Source: Haemaphysalis longicornis
Lineage: Eukaryota; Arthropoda; Arachnida; Ixodida; Ixodidae
Direction of reading: 5' to 3'
NCBI GenBank assembly: GCA_013339765.2
Contig: CM023457.1
Span: 73,892,717 to 73,956,716, forward strand
DNA: 64,000 nucleotides
In this document: piece after piece, positions 32,530 to 43,854 of the stretch
How the letters are laid out: the number at the start of each line of letters is the position of its first letter
Position numbering within the stretch: the stretch's first letter is position 1
Program-made: the position numbers and the translations under genes
Notes under the pieces: generated by a model
The model's database searches: none
Told to the model about the DNA's origin: nothing
Seen by the model: the letters and a program-made list of their open reading frames with translations, nothing else

Positions 32530-33465
32530 GTTGCTAGTTGACGGCCACGATGCGGGTGGTGATTGAGCGGGGTGGTTGCGGTCGTTTGGCGCGTCCTCGT
32601 CGCGGCCCAGCTTTCTCTAGAAAAACTACTGCAGTGCGTCGAGGCGGTGTTCCACCGCTGCGAAACGTGCATTACCCGGTGCTCAAAGGCGTCCATGCGC
32701 TTTTCGAGTCGAGTCGATTCGTTCGGTGCAGCGGCGGGGCGCACAGCCACACTGATGCCTCCTTGGGTGCGTGATTCTTGATCGTCTTCCCTCGCACGCG
32801 GGAGTCGTCTTCTTGTTCCTCCATTGCGGTTTCGGCAGGCGGCGGGGTCGTGGAGGTCCCCCGAGATTGCGCTGCTGTCTTCTTGAGTGGCGGTGTTGGC
32901 GGCGTGGGTTGTGGGTTGGTCGGGCGCTGGCGGTGGCGTTTCGCGCGCTGTTGGTGGCGTGGCGTCAGCGACTTGGGGAGCGGGACTTGACATTGCTCCC
33001 ACTGTGGTTGCCGGGCCAGCTTTAGTTGCGGCGTTCGCTTTTGCTGCGCTTCTGGTTTTTCCAGGAGTCTTATTTACTCATCCAGTCGCTGGCTGAGGCG
33101 TGCGTTCTCTGCCTTGAGGGCTGAGATTTCTTCGCGTAGACTGTTCATCGTGTCGTTCCGCTGCGCTGACTGCTCTCCGCGCTTCTGTGACGTTTTGGAT
33201 CTGGCGTGCGCATTCGGCGCTCTGGTGACTTCGGCCCACGTCACGCGCTAACGCGATTGTGACGTGGCTCCTCTCTTCTTGCTGTGACTCCTCCCCCTAT
33301 TGTTACGACTGGCGGAGCGGCTCGGCGAGCGTTGCCCTTTCTTGCCGCTGCGGCTGCGTCCGCGTTGTTGCTGTGGGTCGAGTGGCGGGAAATCGCGATC
33401 GTCTTTTCTAGAAGGTCGCCCCGCTTGCGGTGACGTGGCGTGATTGATGTTCTATTGTCTCTTCT
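32530..33465 (-). pseudogene. LINE-B ORF1 C-terminal region
   Basis: Minus-strand translation gives an Arg/Ser-rich stretch (RGRSRSGKKGQRSPSRSASR, near 33,340), then NSLREEISALKAENARLSQR with a leucine heptad (33,080-33,150, coiled coil). A Pro/Thr-rich linker and RLEKRMDAFEHRVMHVSQRW (32,660-32,710) follow. This fits the C-terminal half of an ORF1 protein, with RNA binding and oligomerisation. It is separated from the zinc-knuckle part by a frameshift and stop near 33,466, and a stop follows the coiled coil. Confidence 0.6.
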
Positions 33466-34170
33466 TCACCAAGTATGGCATCTTGAATTTGTTAACGCAG
33501 CCTGCCGTACCGGTGGGGTGGGGTCCCCGCACAGTTTGTAGTGCGGCTTGCACTCGTTTTCGTAATTTTCTCCCGGGTTCGTCTTCCCGCAAGCGAAGCA
33601 CACTCGTGCATCTGGGTGCGGGCATACGTCGTGTCGATGTGCGATTTTGCCGCACGTTTTGCACACCTCGTGGTGTTGCCTGTAGAGGCTGCATCTAACC
33701 AGTACGGCTCCGTAGTTAACTGTCGCAGGCACCTTGGTGCCTTGGCAAAGCACAACTACCGCGGTCGAGCTGCCGATTCTGTGCGCGTCGATCGCCATAG
33801 GGTTGTAGTCATTAACGATATTTGCTCTGATTTCTTCGGGGGAGTCTTCGGTGGAAATGTTCCGAATTACCCCTTTGGCCGTGTCATCCGGTGCCGCGTG
33901 ATATGCGAACACCTCGTGTACTTGGTCCCCGACGGTAAGCGAACGGAGCTGGGCGTATAGCACTGCTCTTTCCTCGTCGGGAGTGCTCATCACGATTATG
34001 TTCTGTGCTATGTTTGGACATATGGTGTCCCGCATAGCCGCCTCTCTGGTGATTCCCGTTGCTGCCATTATGGCCGTCATTAGTTCGGTCGCCTTTGTTC
34101 GGCCGGTGTGCATGCCACCACGTGGTCGAATGATGATCTTGAATTCGCTGCGCGGGATGTTGCTCGGCAT
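33466..34170 (-). CDS. LINE-B ORF1, Gag-like zinc-knuckle protein (truncated)
   Basis: A 234-codon ATG-initiated frame, one of the longest open frames in the window. It can extend upstream in frame, without a second ATG, to about 34,312 (GKLLQALTKAARM joins the ATG). Residues 10-60 hold SEFKIIIRPRGGMHTGRT, the start of the nucleic-acid-binding fold common in tick I-type ORF1s. Near the end come CKTCGKIAHRHDVC and CFACGKTNPGENYENECKPH, CCHC-type zinc knuckles. It would package LINE RNA. It stops at 33,466, while the Ser/Arg-rich and coiled-coil remainder continues in other frames, so the product is probably truncated. Confidence 0.7.
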   Translation of the reverse strand: MPSNIPRSEFKIIIRPRGGMHTGRTKATELMTAIMAATGITREAAMRDTICPNIAQNIIVMSTPDEERAVLYAQLRSLTVGDQVHEVFAYHAAPDDTAKGVIRNISTEDSPEEIRANIVNDYNPMAIDAHRIGSSTAVVVLCQGTKVPATVNYGAVLVRCSLYRQHHEVCKTCGKIAHRHDVCPHPDARVCFACGKTNPGENYENECKPHYKLCGDPTPPVRQAALTNSRCHTW

Positions 34171-34327
34171 GCGTGCAGCTTTCGTTAGGGCTTGCAGTAA
34201 CTTTCCTGGCGTATTGCGCTCTGGTAGGTGGGGATTTGGGTGCCTTGCTGGCGGGCTTACCGGGGGTTGAAGTCTGCGATGCTTCTCCCGGGTGCGCGAG
34301 TATTACTTAGTTACCTCAGAAATACAT

Positions 34328-36206
34328 TTCTGTTCTTGCTTTTATAGCTAGCAGTGGAAAGTCCCCCAGGGAGTGGGTGGGCTTGTAAAAATCAAATATT
34401 TTAGCGATAATTTTAGAATTATGCATTTTATTGTGAGCATATACAAGACAGCATGAGGATTTGCAAAAACTTTTAATCGTGATTTGGTGTGGAAAATGAG
34501 CTGTAGGTATATATGTTCAATAAATCATAGAATTTGTTACTTCAGTGAATGTTCGTATCAAACCAACAGCAGTTACTATGTGCACGGTCTAGACTAATAA
34601 TGGTCCCACACTTAGTTGAAGGCCGTACGTACCTTTCTGGGGGGTTGTAAACTCCGTAAGGAGTTAGTAAATACAGCCGTTACTACCTTTTACGATATAT
34701 TATGTTAAGAGTGCAAGGCAACACCTAGCTTCCACGGGCGTACACTGGTGGCGCTGTATGTACCGCCGGCCACGCGCCCACAGTGTCCCGTTTCAATCCG
34801 TGGGCAGTGTAGACTGGCAACCGGTGAAGGTTCTACGTACTTGAAACAAAAACTGTCTGTCGGCTTGCTCGTGTGTTCATGATCAAGCGCTGACGCTCAG
34901 TTAGGCAAGCAGTCAGCGAGCACGCATCGTACTGTCTCGAAGCAAGTATGACGATAAGGGAAGGTCCAACTTCCCATGTTGTGTGAAGCGACGGTTTGAA
35001 AGTCCACCTCATGCGTAGCACATTGTTTACAAAGCACAGCCATGTATTTCCGGATGGCGGGACTTCACGGTCTGGCGGGATACGTCAGTCGCCCACCCGA
35101 TCTTCGTTGGCCCACCGGCTGTGTCGGTTTGCACCGTAGACACGAGAAATCGTCTGGATCACTGCCGACATTTTGCGTACGCGTGCATGTTTGGCACGCA
35201 TTGTGCAGCAAGCAACGTGAGTCGAAATTGCTGGCAACTGCGCGTAAATCAGTGCGCGCCTTTCATGATGCATGGTCCACCAACTTTTTACATGTCAAAA
35301 ACGAACCCATGGCAGAGAAAAAGAAACAAAAAAGGACAATCAGACATGCGTTTTGAGTTTTCTCTAGCTTGCTTCATTCATATCACAGAACGTCGCGTGC
35401 AATTGTTAGAGGAATTTTTAGAATGCACGTTTAGAATGCGCAGCGGAAGTAAAAGGGCGCTGTTTTATAGAACTGCATTACACAATACATACATATGCCA
35501 ATAAAACTTCGCAGATGAATTGGTGTACGTGAATGGCAGGACTGCATCTCCATGCTTACTCCCGCACTGAACAAGAATGAAACTGCAATTTTACTCTTCC
35601 TACCGGAGGGAGGGAGACGATGCGTAGGGTAGCTCTTCCCTGGTGCCAGAGTGTAACTGAGGCAGGACTTCGCTCCGCACGAGAAAAGTACGCAGTTTGC
35701 TTTAGTCCTCTTGCTCATGTGCAGCGAACATTTCATCGTACTCCCCAAAGCTTTTGAGGGGAGTGCGCGAGCCCTCACAAGAGTCCAATGACTGTTGAAC
35801 TCTTCAACTACTCCCCCGATTTCATAGAGTGTAGAGTTATGGGCTAACGTTCATTGTAGATACAGTAATGACATAGTGTTCATTGCTCTTTGAGGGCTAA
35901 CGACGACACCACGCCGGAAAATTCTTCTGTCTCAAAGCATAACCACGAGAACAACTTGGCCGAATCTCCAACCATAACCAGGCATAAACTTAGCTGAACC
36001 AAGAATAAGATAGGTGGGGCCGCCAGCTTCGATTTTTTCCCAGCCTTCGCACCACTAGTGCGAGGCTCCCCCAATTTTTTAATGTTGCGTTAGCCTGTTA
36101 AACGGTTTTTCGCATGTGACCCACTTATATAAACAACGCTTTCACGAGGGCATTTAGGTACATTGTCAATAAATAAATAGGTAAATAAACCTAGCGAGTT
36201 TTTGGT
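34328..36206. other. Unassigned interval
   Basis: No gene recognised. A 16-bp palindrome AACTCCGTAAGGAGTT lies near 34,650. CAATAAATAAATAGGTAAAT at 36,168 looks like a LINE tail on the plus strand, but no coding remnant precedes it. Confidence 0.35.
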
Positions 36207-37274
36207 GAGAGAGAGAGAGAATGAACTTTTATTTGTAACCGTCTCAAAGTGACGAGGGAGAGGGCATTATTATAGACCCCCGTTCACTCCTAACCGTCGG
36301 CTGGAATCCCTTGGGATTCGGGCTGCGGTCAGGGCCAGACCGATTGACTTTGCGTTGCTCTTCGGCTTTATTGTTGAGTAATAAGATCTCCCAGGATTCC
36401 ACATTTCTGTTCGGGTCGTTATAGAAAGGGCATGTACAGACCATGTGGACTAGGTCCGCAATGCTATTGCAGTGAGTGCACTTAGGAGTGAAGACTTCCG
36501 GATGTCATTTGCTGTATAGTTCAGGGTTCCGAAACACCCCGGTTTGCAATTTCCTCAACATATTCCTTTTTTTGCTCAGGTGTTTATCCACCGCTTTATA
36601 GGTCTTGCGACCGAGCTTATAATAAGAAATTTTTTTCTTGGAATGTCCTTAGTTCGTCACCGTGAAGAAAGGGGTTCCTCGCGTGGAGGCGGTGAGACAG
36701 CTGCGATCGACCGGTAAGTGAGGCCTCGGGCGGTCGCATGCGCCTTCTCCTTCCCCCGCAGACCCTGGTGGGCCGGGCGCCATATCAGTGAAATTTGAAT
36801 TGCTGGTACTTGACCTTGTCTGAAAATTTTGGCGGCTGCAGCACAGACCCTGCCTATATCACATTTCTTAATGCATGCCTTAGAGTCACTAACAACCACC
36901 CTTGTACTGGTTTGTGCTATTGCTAGAGCAATAGCAACGTCTTCGGCCTCAGTTGCATTTGTGTTTTTGATGGTGCAGCACCAGACCGGGTGTCCACTCT
37001 CACGAAATATTACCGCTGTGTGTGGGGTCTTATTAGTGGGGTATTCGGCAGCGTCCGTGTAAAGCACATCAGACCTCCATTCAAATTTGGCCTGCAAGGC
37101 GATAGCCCTATTTTTTCTTCTGCCTTCGTAAAATACCGGGTGTATGGTTCTAGGCATCGGCAAAATCATGAGTCTATACCTATTTGGTCTAGGTACGATA
37201 TCAGCCTGCTTGGAACACTGAGACGGTTCGAATCCCCGGCGCTCCATTATGTTCCTTCCAGTTTTACTTCTCAA
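36207..37274 (-). mobile_element. LINE-C, 5'-truncated 3' end
   Basis: A (GA)n tract at 36,207-36,221 and GAATGAACTTTTATT form the simple-repeat tail and AATAAAAG-like signal of a minus-strand LINE. The 3' UTR and C-terminal region follow up to 36,650, then an RNase H domain. It breaks off near 37,274, just before the (TA)n-rich region. Relative to LINE-B, only the last fifth of the element is present. Confidence 0.8.
36657..37274 (-). pseudogene. LINE-C RNase H domain, frame open
   Basis: The frame 37,274-36,657 stays open across the whole domain. SDVLYTDAAEYPTNKTPH carries the first Asp, NATEAEDVAIALAIA the Glu, STRVVVSDSKACIKKC the second Asp, and ISLIWRPAHQGLRGKEKAHA the His-bearing motif. 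All four catalytic positions are kept. Upstream, RTIHPVFYEGRRKNRAIALQ is the usual linker. It lacks any RT, so it is a dead 5'-truncated copy, although younger than LINE-A by its open frame. Confidence 0.8.
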
Positions 37275-37388
37275 AAGTGTGATGCTGAGAAACCGTGGGG
37301 GCTTCTATGAGCTCATCCCGAGTGTTTGATACACCTAGTCTTAAAAGCTTTACCGTCGGGGTGAAGAACTTTGAGTGTCGAGTTACTG

Positions 37389-37572
37389 TTTCTGTGCATA
37401 TATAATATATATATATATAATAGATATAATATAATATCGCATATATGTATATATATAGTATATATATATATATATGCACAGAAACAATATAGTTCTTACG
37501 GTATATATATCAAACATATATATACTAAAAATATATGTTTTTTATATATTTATGTCCTATATATATATATAG

Positions 37573-37607
<35 letters not shown>

Positions 37608-37612
37608 GTGGT
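37389..37612. repeat. (TA)n-rich microsatellite cluster
   Basis: Several (TA)n runs (37,398-37,420, 37,440-37,475, 37,560-37,604) are interspersed with short unique segments. GCACAGAAACAATATAGTTC near 37,475 partly mirrors the flank TACTGTTTCTGTGCATATA at 37,384, so the cluster can fold back. Confidence 0.9.
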
Positions 37613-38444
37613 GTGGCTCATGTTTTGTTTAGTTTTTACCTCTTTTCTCTTACATGCCCTCCTAACAATGAATGAGTGAATGTACGCGTCAAAAATATAG
37701 CTATTATTGCACACAAAGAGGGCTAAGACAGACTTCCTTTATCTGGCCGGTTTAGCAGCTCATTACCAATGGCATAGAACCGCGGTTACGCGAAGAATGG
37801 AGCCAAACATTGCACATAATTGCAGTAGGCGCATTGGTCATAAATGTATCATGCCTGAAATCAGTTAGACCATGTTAAAAAGACTGCTTCATTGTTAAAT
37901 TCCATGCGTTCATTTATACAGACTGGCCGGTGTTGTGTACATATAGCTCATATGGGTTGTGTAGATTTTGGTCTATGAAAGATGAGTCACGTGTTATATG
38001 TCACGTCCTATCTCACGTGGTCATTAATAGGCGGTGATTTTATTTTTTTGTACTTTGATTGTGTCGACCTTGAAGCGGGTTCTGATATTTACAAGTACTA
38101 ATGCACCGATTATGTTATGAGCGGTATTCATCGTTTCTCTATCAGCAGTACAAATAGTTTCGGACACAAAATAGTTACTGATTTGAGCTAAAATTTACCT
38201 TTCTCAGGATGGGGTCTCACTATTTCCTAAGGTATGCATTCGGATAATATAAGCACATGTCTTCATAGGTCCCTTTCAAGGCGGAAATCGTCGCTGAACT
38301 GTTACGAAATGAACAAATTCTGCAAATTTGCCTTAAGCAATTCATCCTAATTTTTTTTAACTGTGTATGTTATTTTGCTCAGATTCTACAAAACAAAACA
38401 AACACTCAAATAACGCTGAAGCGGGGGCAAGTATGACAATTATT
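37613..38444. other. Unassigned A/T-rich interval
   Basis: No gene or repeat recognised. Confidence 0.35.
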
Positions 38445-38550
38445 GACTGTAACTTGAGCCCACACAAAACGAAGACTGAACGAAAGACGCTTGTGCTCGT
38501 CTTCTTGTCTTTCGTTCTGTCCTCATTTTTTGTGCACTCAAGTTACAGCC
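38445..38550. repeat. 44-bp foldback hairpin
   Basis: The left arm 38,445-38,488 (GACTGTAACTTGAG...GAACGAAAGAC) and right arm 38,507-38,550 (GTCTTTCGTTC...CTCAAGTTACAGCC) are about 85 per cent complementary around an 18-bp loop. The arms carry GAAGACTGAACGAAAGAC, reminiscent of the 3' UTR of the Penelope-like element at 18.8 kb. Confidence 0.85.
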
Positions 38551-39121
38551 ATAAACCCTAAAAGTTTTGACAGCGGTGGCAAACGGAAAAATTAGCCCAG
38601 TTGGGAAGAGAAGTTTCGAAAACCTGTTGTCATCTGTCAAAATACTGGCTAGTGTGCGCAAATAATCGTATCGCGAAGCGCGCTAGCCACGCCACTAAAT
38701 TTGCACAGTCAATTCGTCCCAGACAGCCCTTCAAACAGTTTATATCAAGAGTAATCCCAGGTGAAAAGGGCACAGAGCGAGGATGTCCAGCAAAACACCA
38801 CCACAAAAGGATAGAAAATGGCAAGAATGGTAGAGGGAGGCTACTCGAGGACATGGGCTTGAGCGCTAGATGGACACAAGGTGAGGAAGAAAGGCGGGGC
38901 TGTGCGGTCGCGCGAGCACTGTCTGCCTTACTTTAGCGCCGGCATCCTCATGGAGACGAGATGCCACGCACGAGCCTCTCACCGCGGCCCCCTCCGTAAA
39001 CGGCGCCAGCCTGGCACGGAGCAAAGCCGCAGCTTCATCCTAAACTGCATCGTCATGCTCCCGCACGGGGCATCGAGACGCGCTCACGTCGAAAGCTGAT
39101 ACGAAATAACGGGGAGAAAGG
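38551..39121. other. Unassigned interval
   Basis: No gene recognised. G/C content rises after 38,870. Confidence 0.35.
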
Positions 39122-39350
39122 GAGTCACACTCACGCACACGTACGCACACGCACGCGCGCACACGAACAAAAACGCCAGCATACAAGCGGACGCATGCAC
39201 GCAAACACGAACGAAACGCACACGAACCCACACGCCCGCACGCACGCACACAAACGCACATGCACGCACACACACACATGAACGCACACTCATACGCTCG
39301 CGGACGCACGCACGTTAACACGGACGCACACGCATATACGCACTCATTCA
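39122..39350. repeat. Alternating purine-pyrimidine (ACGC/ACAC) repeat
   Basis: About 230 bp are dominated by CACGCACA, CGCACGCG and ACACACAC dinucleotide alternation with AACGAACG interruptions. Such sequence favours left-handed DNA under torsion. Open frames across it are artefacts of composition. Confidence 0.9.
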
Positions 39351-40823
39351 CTGTATCACCCACTCACTCACAAATTACGCTATCCGACTGCCGAGAACGC
39401 TTACTATTCATCACACCATTCAGGGGTCACAGTACCCCTACGCCATCGCCATGCGCACGAAGATCTACACACAGGGCACAAAATATGAGGAACACTAGAC
39501 TGCGACCCCTTTCCAGCGAATAACCGCAGCAAACATGACGGGGACTACAGTGTTCTGGCTAACCACAACGTATCCCGCTAACGTAAAGCAGTAGACGGAA
39601 TTTCGCCTTCATAACTAGCTGTTTGGCGACCGTGAAAAGACAGCGTGAAAAAGGCAAAATGTGGGAGGCCCGGTCGCAAGTTAAACTTGGGCAGGAAAAT
39701 TAGCAAGCGTAACGGTAAATGACCGTCGATGACAACATTGCAGCGCGAACAGCGCGTGTTTTACCTTTCGCGATCTGAAGTAATGACATTCATATTTCCC
39801 AAACTGTACGCAACAGGAAACGAACTCCGCGATTCGGCAAGGTAAATGAGAAGTCAGACATAACGTACGATTCTTGTGAATCCGCATAAACGCATAAGCA
39901 AACTTCAGCGTGAGACAGGGAACTAAACGAAAGGGTCCAGTCGGCGAGTCAAAATGCCAAATACTATGTCAGATCCTTGTGAAGGCGAGTTACTTAATTT
40001 TCCGCACGTCGCGAAAGGTACGCACATCGGTGTATATTAATAAATGCAATATTCACGCAACGTAAGGAAACGTAAAAATTTTAGGAAAGTTTGCGATAAA
40101 GCAGCAGCGGTTAAGTTTTCTGATGTGCGAAACACACGGACAGCAGCAAATCACATGACTCAAGGCACGCACCGTGAGTGCCGTAGAAGAATGTGCGTCG
40201 CCAGGTCCCCGTGAAACTGAGTATATAGCGCTGCCGTAACAAGTAATGACAAATACTAATAATCGTTTAATACGCCAAGGCCTCAAAAAGAGCTACTGCT
40301 TCCACAACACGCAACTCGCCCATCCAAACCGTTTCGCCATCCTGATACACGAAACGGTGAAAATTTGCGACACATTTTCAAACGAGTACGGGCACTCCCA
40401 ATTTCCGCTTCAGAACAGCCTATATAGTGACAACTGTAGCAAGCTGGCTAATAATGTGCACCAAGTATTACGACGCTATATCAGGGTGCTTCCTAATGCT
40501 TGCATCGCAGGGCTCAGCGGTAGTAAAATGAATTTACTTTGTGTGACGACGTTACCGACACCAATTCCAATACACAACGCTGCGAGCCAGAAACTTTCGG
40601 CGAGAGTGCGCGCAACAACCCCTCAATGAGCCATGGCAGTGAAGAGAATCAATGCTTACTGGCGTAAGATGTCCATCCAAATCGTATTGCAAAATTAACG
40701 CGTCACCCTAGAGTTGATTCTACGGTGCCCCATAACCAGGGGAGCAGCGAAATATTCCCGAAGCTAAAGGAAATCGCTCCAATAACTAGTAGCTCTGCGT
40801 AGGAGTGGATATCGCCAGCAACC
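39351..40823. other. Unassigned interval
   Basis: No gene recognised. A 127-codon ATG frame at 40,246-40,629 on the plus strand has no motif I know and may be chance. Confidence 0.35.
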
Positions 40824-41130
40824 AGTGTGAACACCACGAGTGCCGTTCGCACTTGCGAGTGCTGAGCCGGGGCTCACCGTGAGTGGAACTCGTGTCACCA
40901 GTGGCGAGCGGGGCTCGCTGCGAGTGGCGCTCGAACTTCCGAGTGCCGAGCGTGGCTCGCCGCATGTGGAACTCGCACTCGTAAGTAGTTAGTGGGGTTC
41001 ACCGTGAATGGCGCTCGCACGCACTCGCACCCACCAGGCCGAAAAAATGGTGAGGCTCACTGACCACTCACTCGTGAGTGGTGAGCGAAGCGTGTGTGAG
41101 TGCACTCAAGAGTGAGCCTGCGGACCGATG
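40824..41130. repeat. GAGTG/CTCG minisatellite with internal dyads
   Basis: About four diverged units of some 45 bp occur, each with GCGAGTGCCGAGCGGGGCTC then CGCGAGTGGAACTCG-like text. Unit starts lie near 40,853, 40,895, 40,940 and 40,983. Units contain short dyads such as GAGCGGGGCTC. The array decays into TCACTCACTCGTGAGTGGTGA (a palindrome core) near 41,065-41,085. Confidence 0.8.
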
Positions 41131-42103
41131 AGCACACCATGTACAACCAACAGGCTACGAGCCCTGTAGCAGAACTGCATGCGATCAACCATGCCGTGAC
41201 ATAACTTGCGCATGATACTGATTATCTTCTGCCGCCATTATTCGTATCCTCACAGATTCGTACGAAGCATTGGAAATAATAAATCTTAAAAGACCACGAA
41301 TCCCCAGGCACATCAGATATTATACCAAGCGCAAATTCTGCAACGGAACAAAACACGAATCCGCATTGACTGAGAACCGGGCTATGAGCCCTTCCTCGGG
41401 CAACAAGGTGTCCCATGAGGTCGCGCAGGAGAGTGCACATTTAAAACCTCCACTTGCGCCTGACGAAGAGAGGACACGGTCATCTACACCCCCACCTGTG
41501 TTGCGACTCCACCGGTATAAGAAGGACCGAAGAGACCGAGCTGAAAAACAAATCTCCAGCAGGATATTTGAGCTTTTTACCGCCGCTACCACACTTCAGT
41601 GAAATATTTGTCAACAACTTTCACACCGACGCACCCTACGCACCTACACACCGACGGAGGCTACACTCCCCCTTGCCGCAAGATGCCCATACTATCAAAC
41701 ATGTACCTAAGCAAACCTAACTCATCTGGTGCGGTCATGTCCTGATTTTGTCAAACACCGAAATTTCAAGGCACCTCAACTGCACCCTGATCGCCTACAC
41801 CTTTACACAGATATAAGTCACCAAATAGCACTTTATTCCCTAAAGTGTGGTCTGGCACGAGTTGTCTGTGCGGAGACCTCACCGGTCCTACTCACGATGG
41901 ACTATTTTGCCTGGCCCACCAGTTGTGATGGACTCATTTCAAGAGTGAAGCTGAACAGAACTGAAGTCGCATAAGCGTGAACGAGAAGTTACGCAGTGAA
42001 ATCAACTACTATACCAGTGCGTTTACTACATTCGCTCCTTTCCCTTCCCCTGTTTAGACCAGTGGTCTCCCGGTTCAATAAAGTTGTACTACTACTACTA
42101 CGA
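41131..42103 (+). mobile_element. LINE-E 3' end with (TAC)n tail
   Basis: Plus-strand RNase H remnants SPVAELHAINHAV (catalytic Glu, near 41,160-41,200) and RILTDSYEALEIINLKRPRI (second Asp, 41,245-41,310) are followed by an open frame to 41,602. A 500-bp 3' region ends GGTTCAATAAAGTTG and a TACTACTACTACTAC tail at 42,086-42,102. Polyadenylation-like signal and tail fix the end. The first RNase H motif and all RT are missing, so it is 5'-truncated. The tail differs from all other LINEs here. Confidence 0.75.
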
Positions 42104-43829
42104 TAGTAGCAAACAATGTGGCAGTGCAAGAAAAAACGGCGCGTTCCAAACTGTGCAGTATGGTCCCGACGGTGTCAGCCCGTACGGGCGCAAAAGCAAG
42201 CACAAAAATAGCCGAAGTCCCGGGATCGCAGTTTTAGGCAGGGGGCGTGCGAGCACTGCGAAGGAGGGAAATTCGAAATGCGGTGGACAAACCTCCGTTT
42301 AATTCATGCAGACAGGAGTGAAACAGCGCGGCAAAGAGCGTGATGGAAGGTAGCAGTGAGCCGATATCAGCGTCACAGCCAATTATGGCAAATTACTGCT
42401 ATGCACTTCCCACTGTTTGCAGATTGAGTGAAACGGCTGTAATTTATGTATGTTTTAGAAAGAGACCGTTAAGGGCGTTCCGCCGATCCGGACAACTTGC
42501 GGAATGAGGCAGCTTGACATGCTTTCTCGGTGATGGAGTGTATTTGTTTTTTTTTTATTATTATGGTACGTTTGCTGCAAGGCATGTGTCGATATAATCG
42601 ATATCATGGGCAATGCCTGTGTAAGTCTTATCGGTATTTCCTGGTAATTTGTCCTTGTATCTTTTTAGACATATCAATATGCGAGCAAAAGATTTTGTTA
42701 CATTTTAGAAAACGCCTTGGGACTAAAACAGATGTGATTGTTGTCAGTGGCTTTGTTGTGGTTGTCTTTCTACTCACCCCCTGAACAACTAGCAGTAGAT
42801 ATGGTAAAGTCTTGCACCCAGATTGCGTTTTAATGGCAGTCAGAGGTTACGTTTGAATGTGCAAGTACAGCATAGCTTCATTTAAATGCTGGAAGAATTA
42901 CAAACAAGGCAATGTGTCCAGTAGTACTGAGCGCATTACTCAGTCTTTAGGATTCCTGTTTGGTTTTCTGTGAATTGGAAGGTTACAAATGGTGGTGCCC
43001 GTAGCTGTTCTGGCAGTCAAAAACGGGAATCCAGAGTAGAATGTAGGCTGCCTCAATTTGTCGTTTTGATGTTTTTACTGTGGCAGCATGAGAGACCTTG
43101 CAAGGGGTACCATTTGCTTTACGGCCAGGATTGTACTTCCGATCGGTATGTTGATAGAGGCTGGAGTATTTTTGATTTCAAGCAGGTGTTCGTGATCGTA
43201 GAGGAACCAATCGTGGAGAGCTGGAGCAGGTTGTTGCCTAAGAGTAGACTGTGAGTTAGGTATCAGGTGCTCGTATCGATTCCTGATAGGAGGGGGGGCG
43301 GCATTACAGTCGGGCGAAAATACGTTTTGACGAAATGCTTGCGGGAGACGGAGTCCCGGGCTAATCGCGAGTGGAAATGAAGTGCTTTCCGACTGTAGTC
43401 ATCTTTGCTATTCACTGATTTGTGAGAAAGCAATAGGTTCTTCATTGCACAAAAAAATCACGGGCCACAGCGAACGTAAAACCGGGGAGGGGTGAAGCAT
43501 GCAGTGTAAAGGTGTATTCTTGGCGCCTTAGCGTTTTTGCCAATGGAGATGAAACAGGTTCGGGGTTGAGATATACATAGTTTCTGTAAAAGGCTCTATT
43601 CTTTGGAGCTCGAAGCTCTCTAGCGCGAGGTGTAAAGGTGTTTTTTTATGTTTTTTAGAACGCGTTACAAAGCGCTCCAGTATAAGGCGTAAATGAGTGT
43701 CCCGGTGTTTGTTTTACGCGCTATGTTCTAGCGGCAGGCGTGAGAAAGTTTATTGGTGTTTAAGTACCGTGGCTACAGGAGACGACCATTACGACGACGG
43801 CAACTAGGACAGTAGACGTCAACAGACCC
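42104..43829. other. Unassigned interval
   Basis: No coding or element signature seen. Confidence 0.35.
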
Positions 43830-43854
43830 AGCCCCTAAGGGGCTTCGCCCCTAA
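43830..43854. repeat. Compact double hairpin AGCCCCTAAGGGGCTTCGCCCCT
   Basis: AGCCCCTAAGGGGCTT (43,830-43,845) is a perfect palindrome, and AGGGGC-TTC-GCCCCT (43,838-43,852) forms an alternative hairpin using the same GGGG. It stands alone in unassigned sequence. Confidence 0.8.

Larger units (their letters stand above)
28715..34319 (-). mobile_element. LINE-B, near full-length non-LTR retrotransposon
   Basis: On the minus strand: 5' end near 34,319, ORF1 with zinc knuckles (33.47-34.17 kb) and a basic/coiled C-terminal tail (32.53-33.46 kb), endonuclease (31.6-32.53 kb), RT (about 30.1-31.5 kb), RNase H (29.24-29.76 kb) and a C-terminal zinc motif (28.98-29.15 kb). The 3' end is AATAAAGTCATTTTC then a (CT)n tail. 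At about 5.6 kb it is the most complete element in the window, G/C-rich throughout, with few frameshifts. The octamer AAATACAT lies outside both ends (28,707 and 34,320) and may be a target-site duplication. Confidence 0.9.

Noticed and set aside
37264..37679. Tyr/Ile-rich frames on both strands
   Set aside because: Translation of (TA)n microsatellites.
39040..39523. Cys/Val/Arg or His/Thr-rich frames
   Set aside because: Produced by the ACGC/ACAC repeat.
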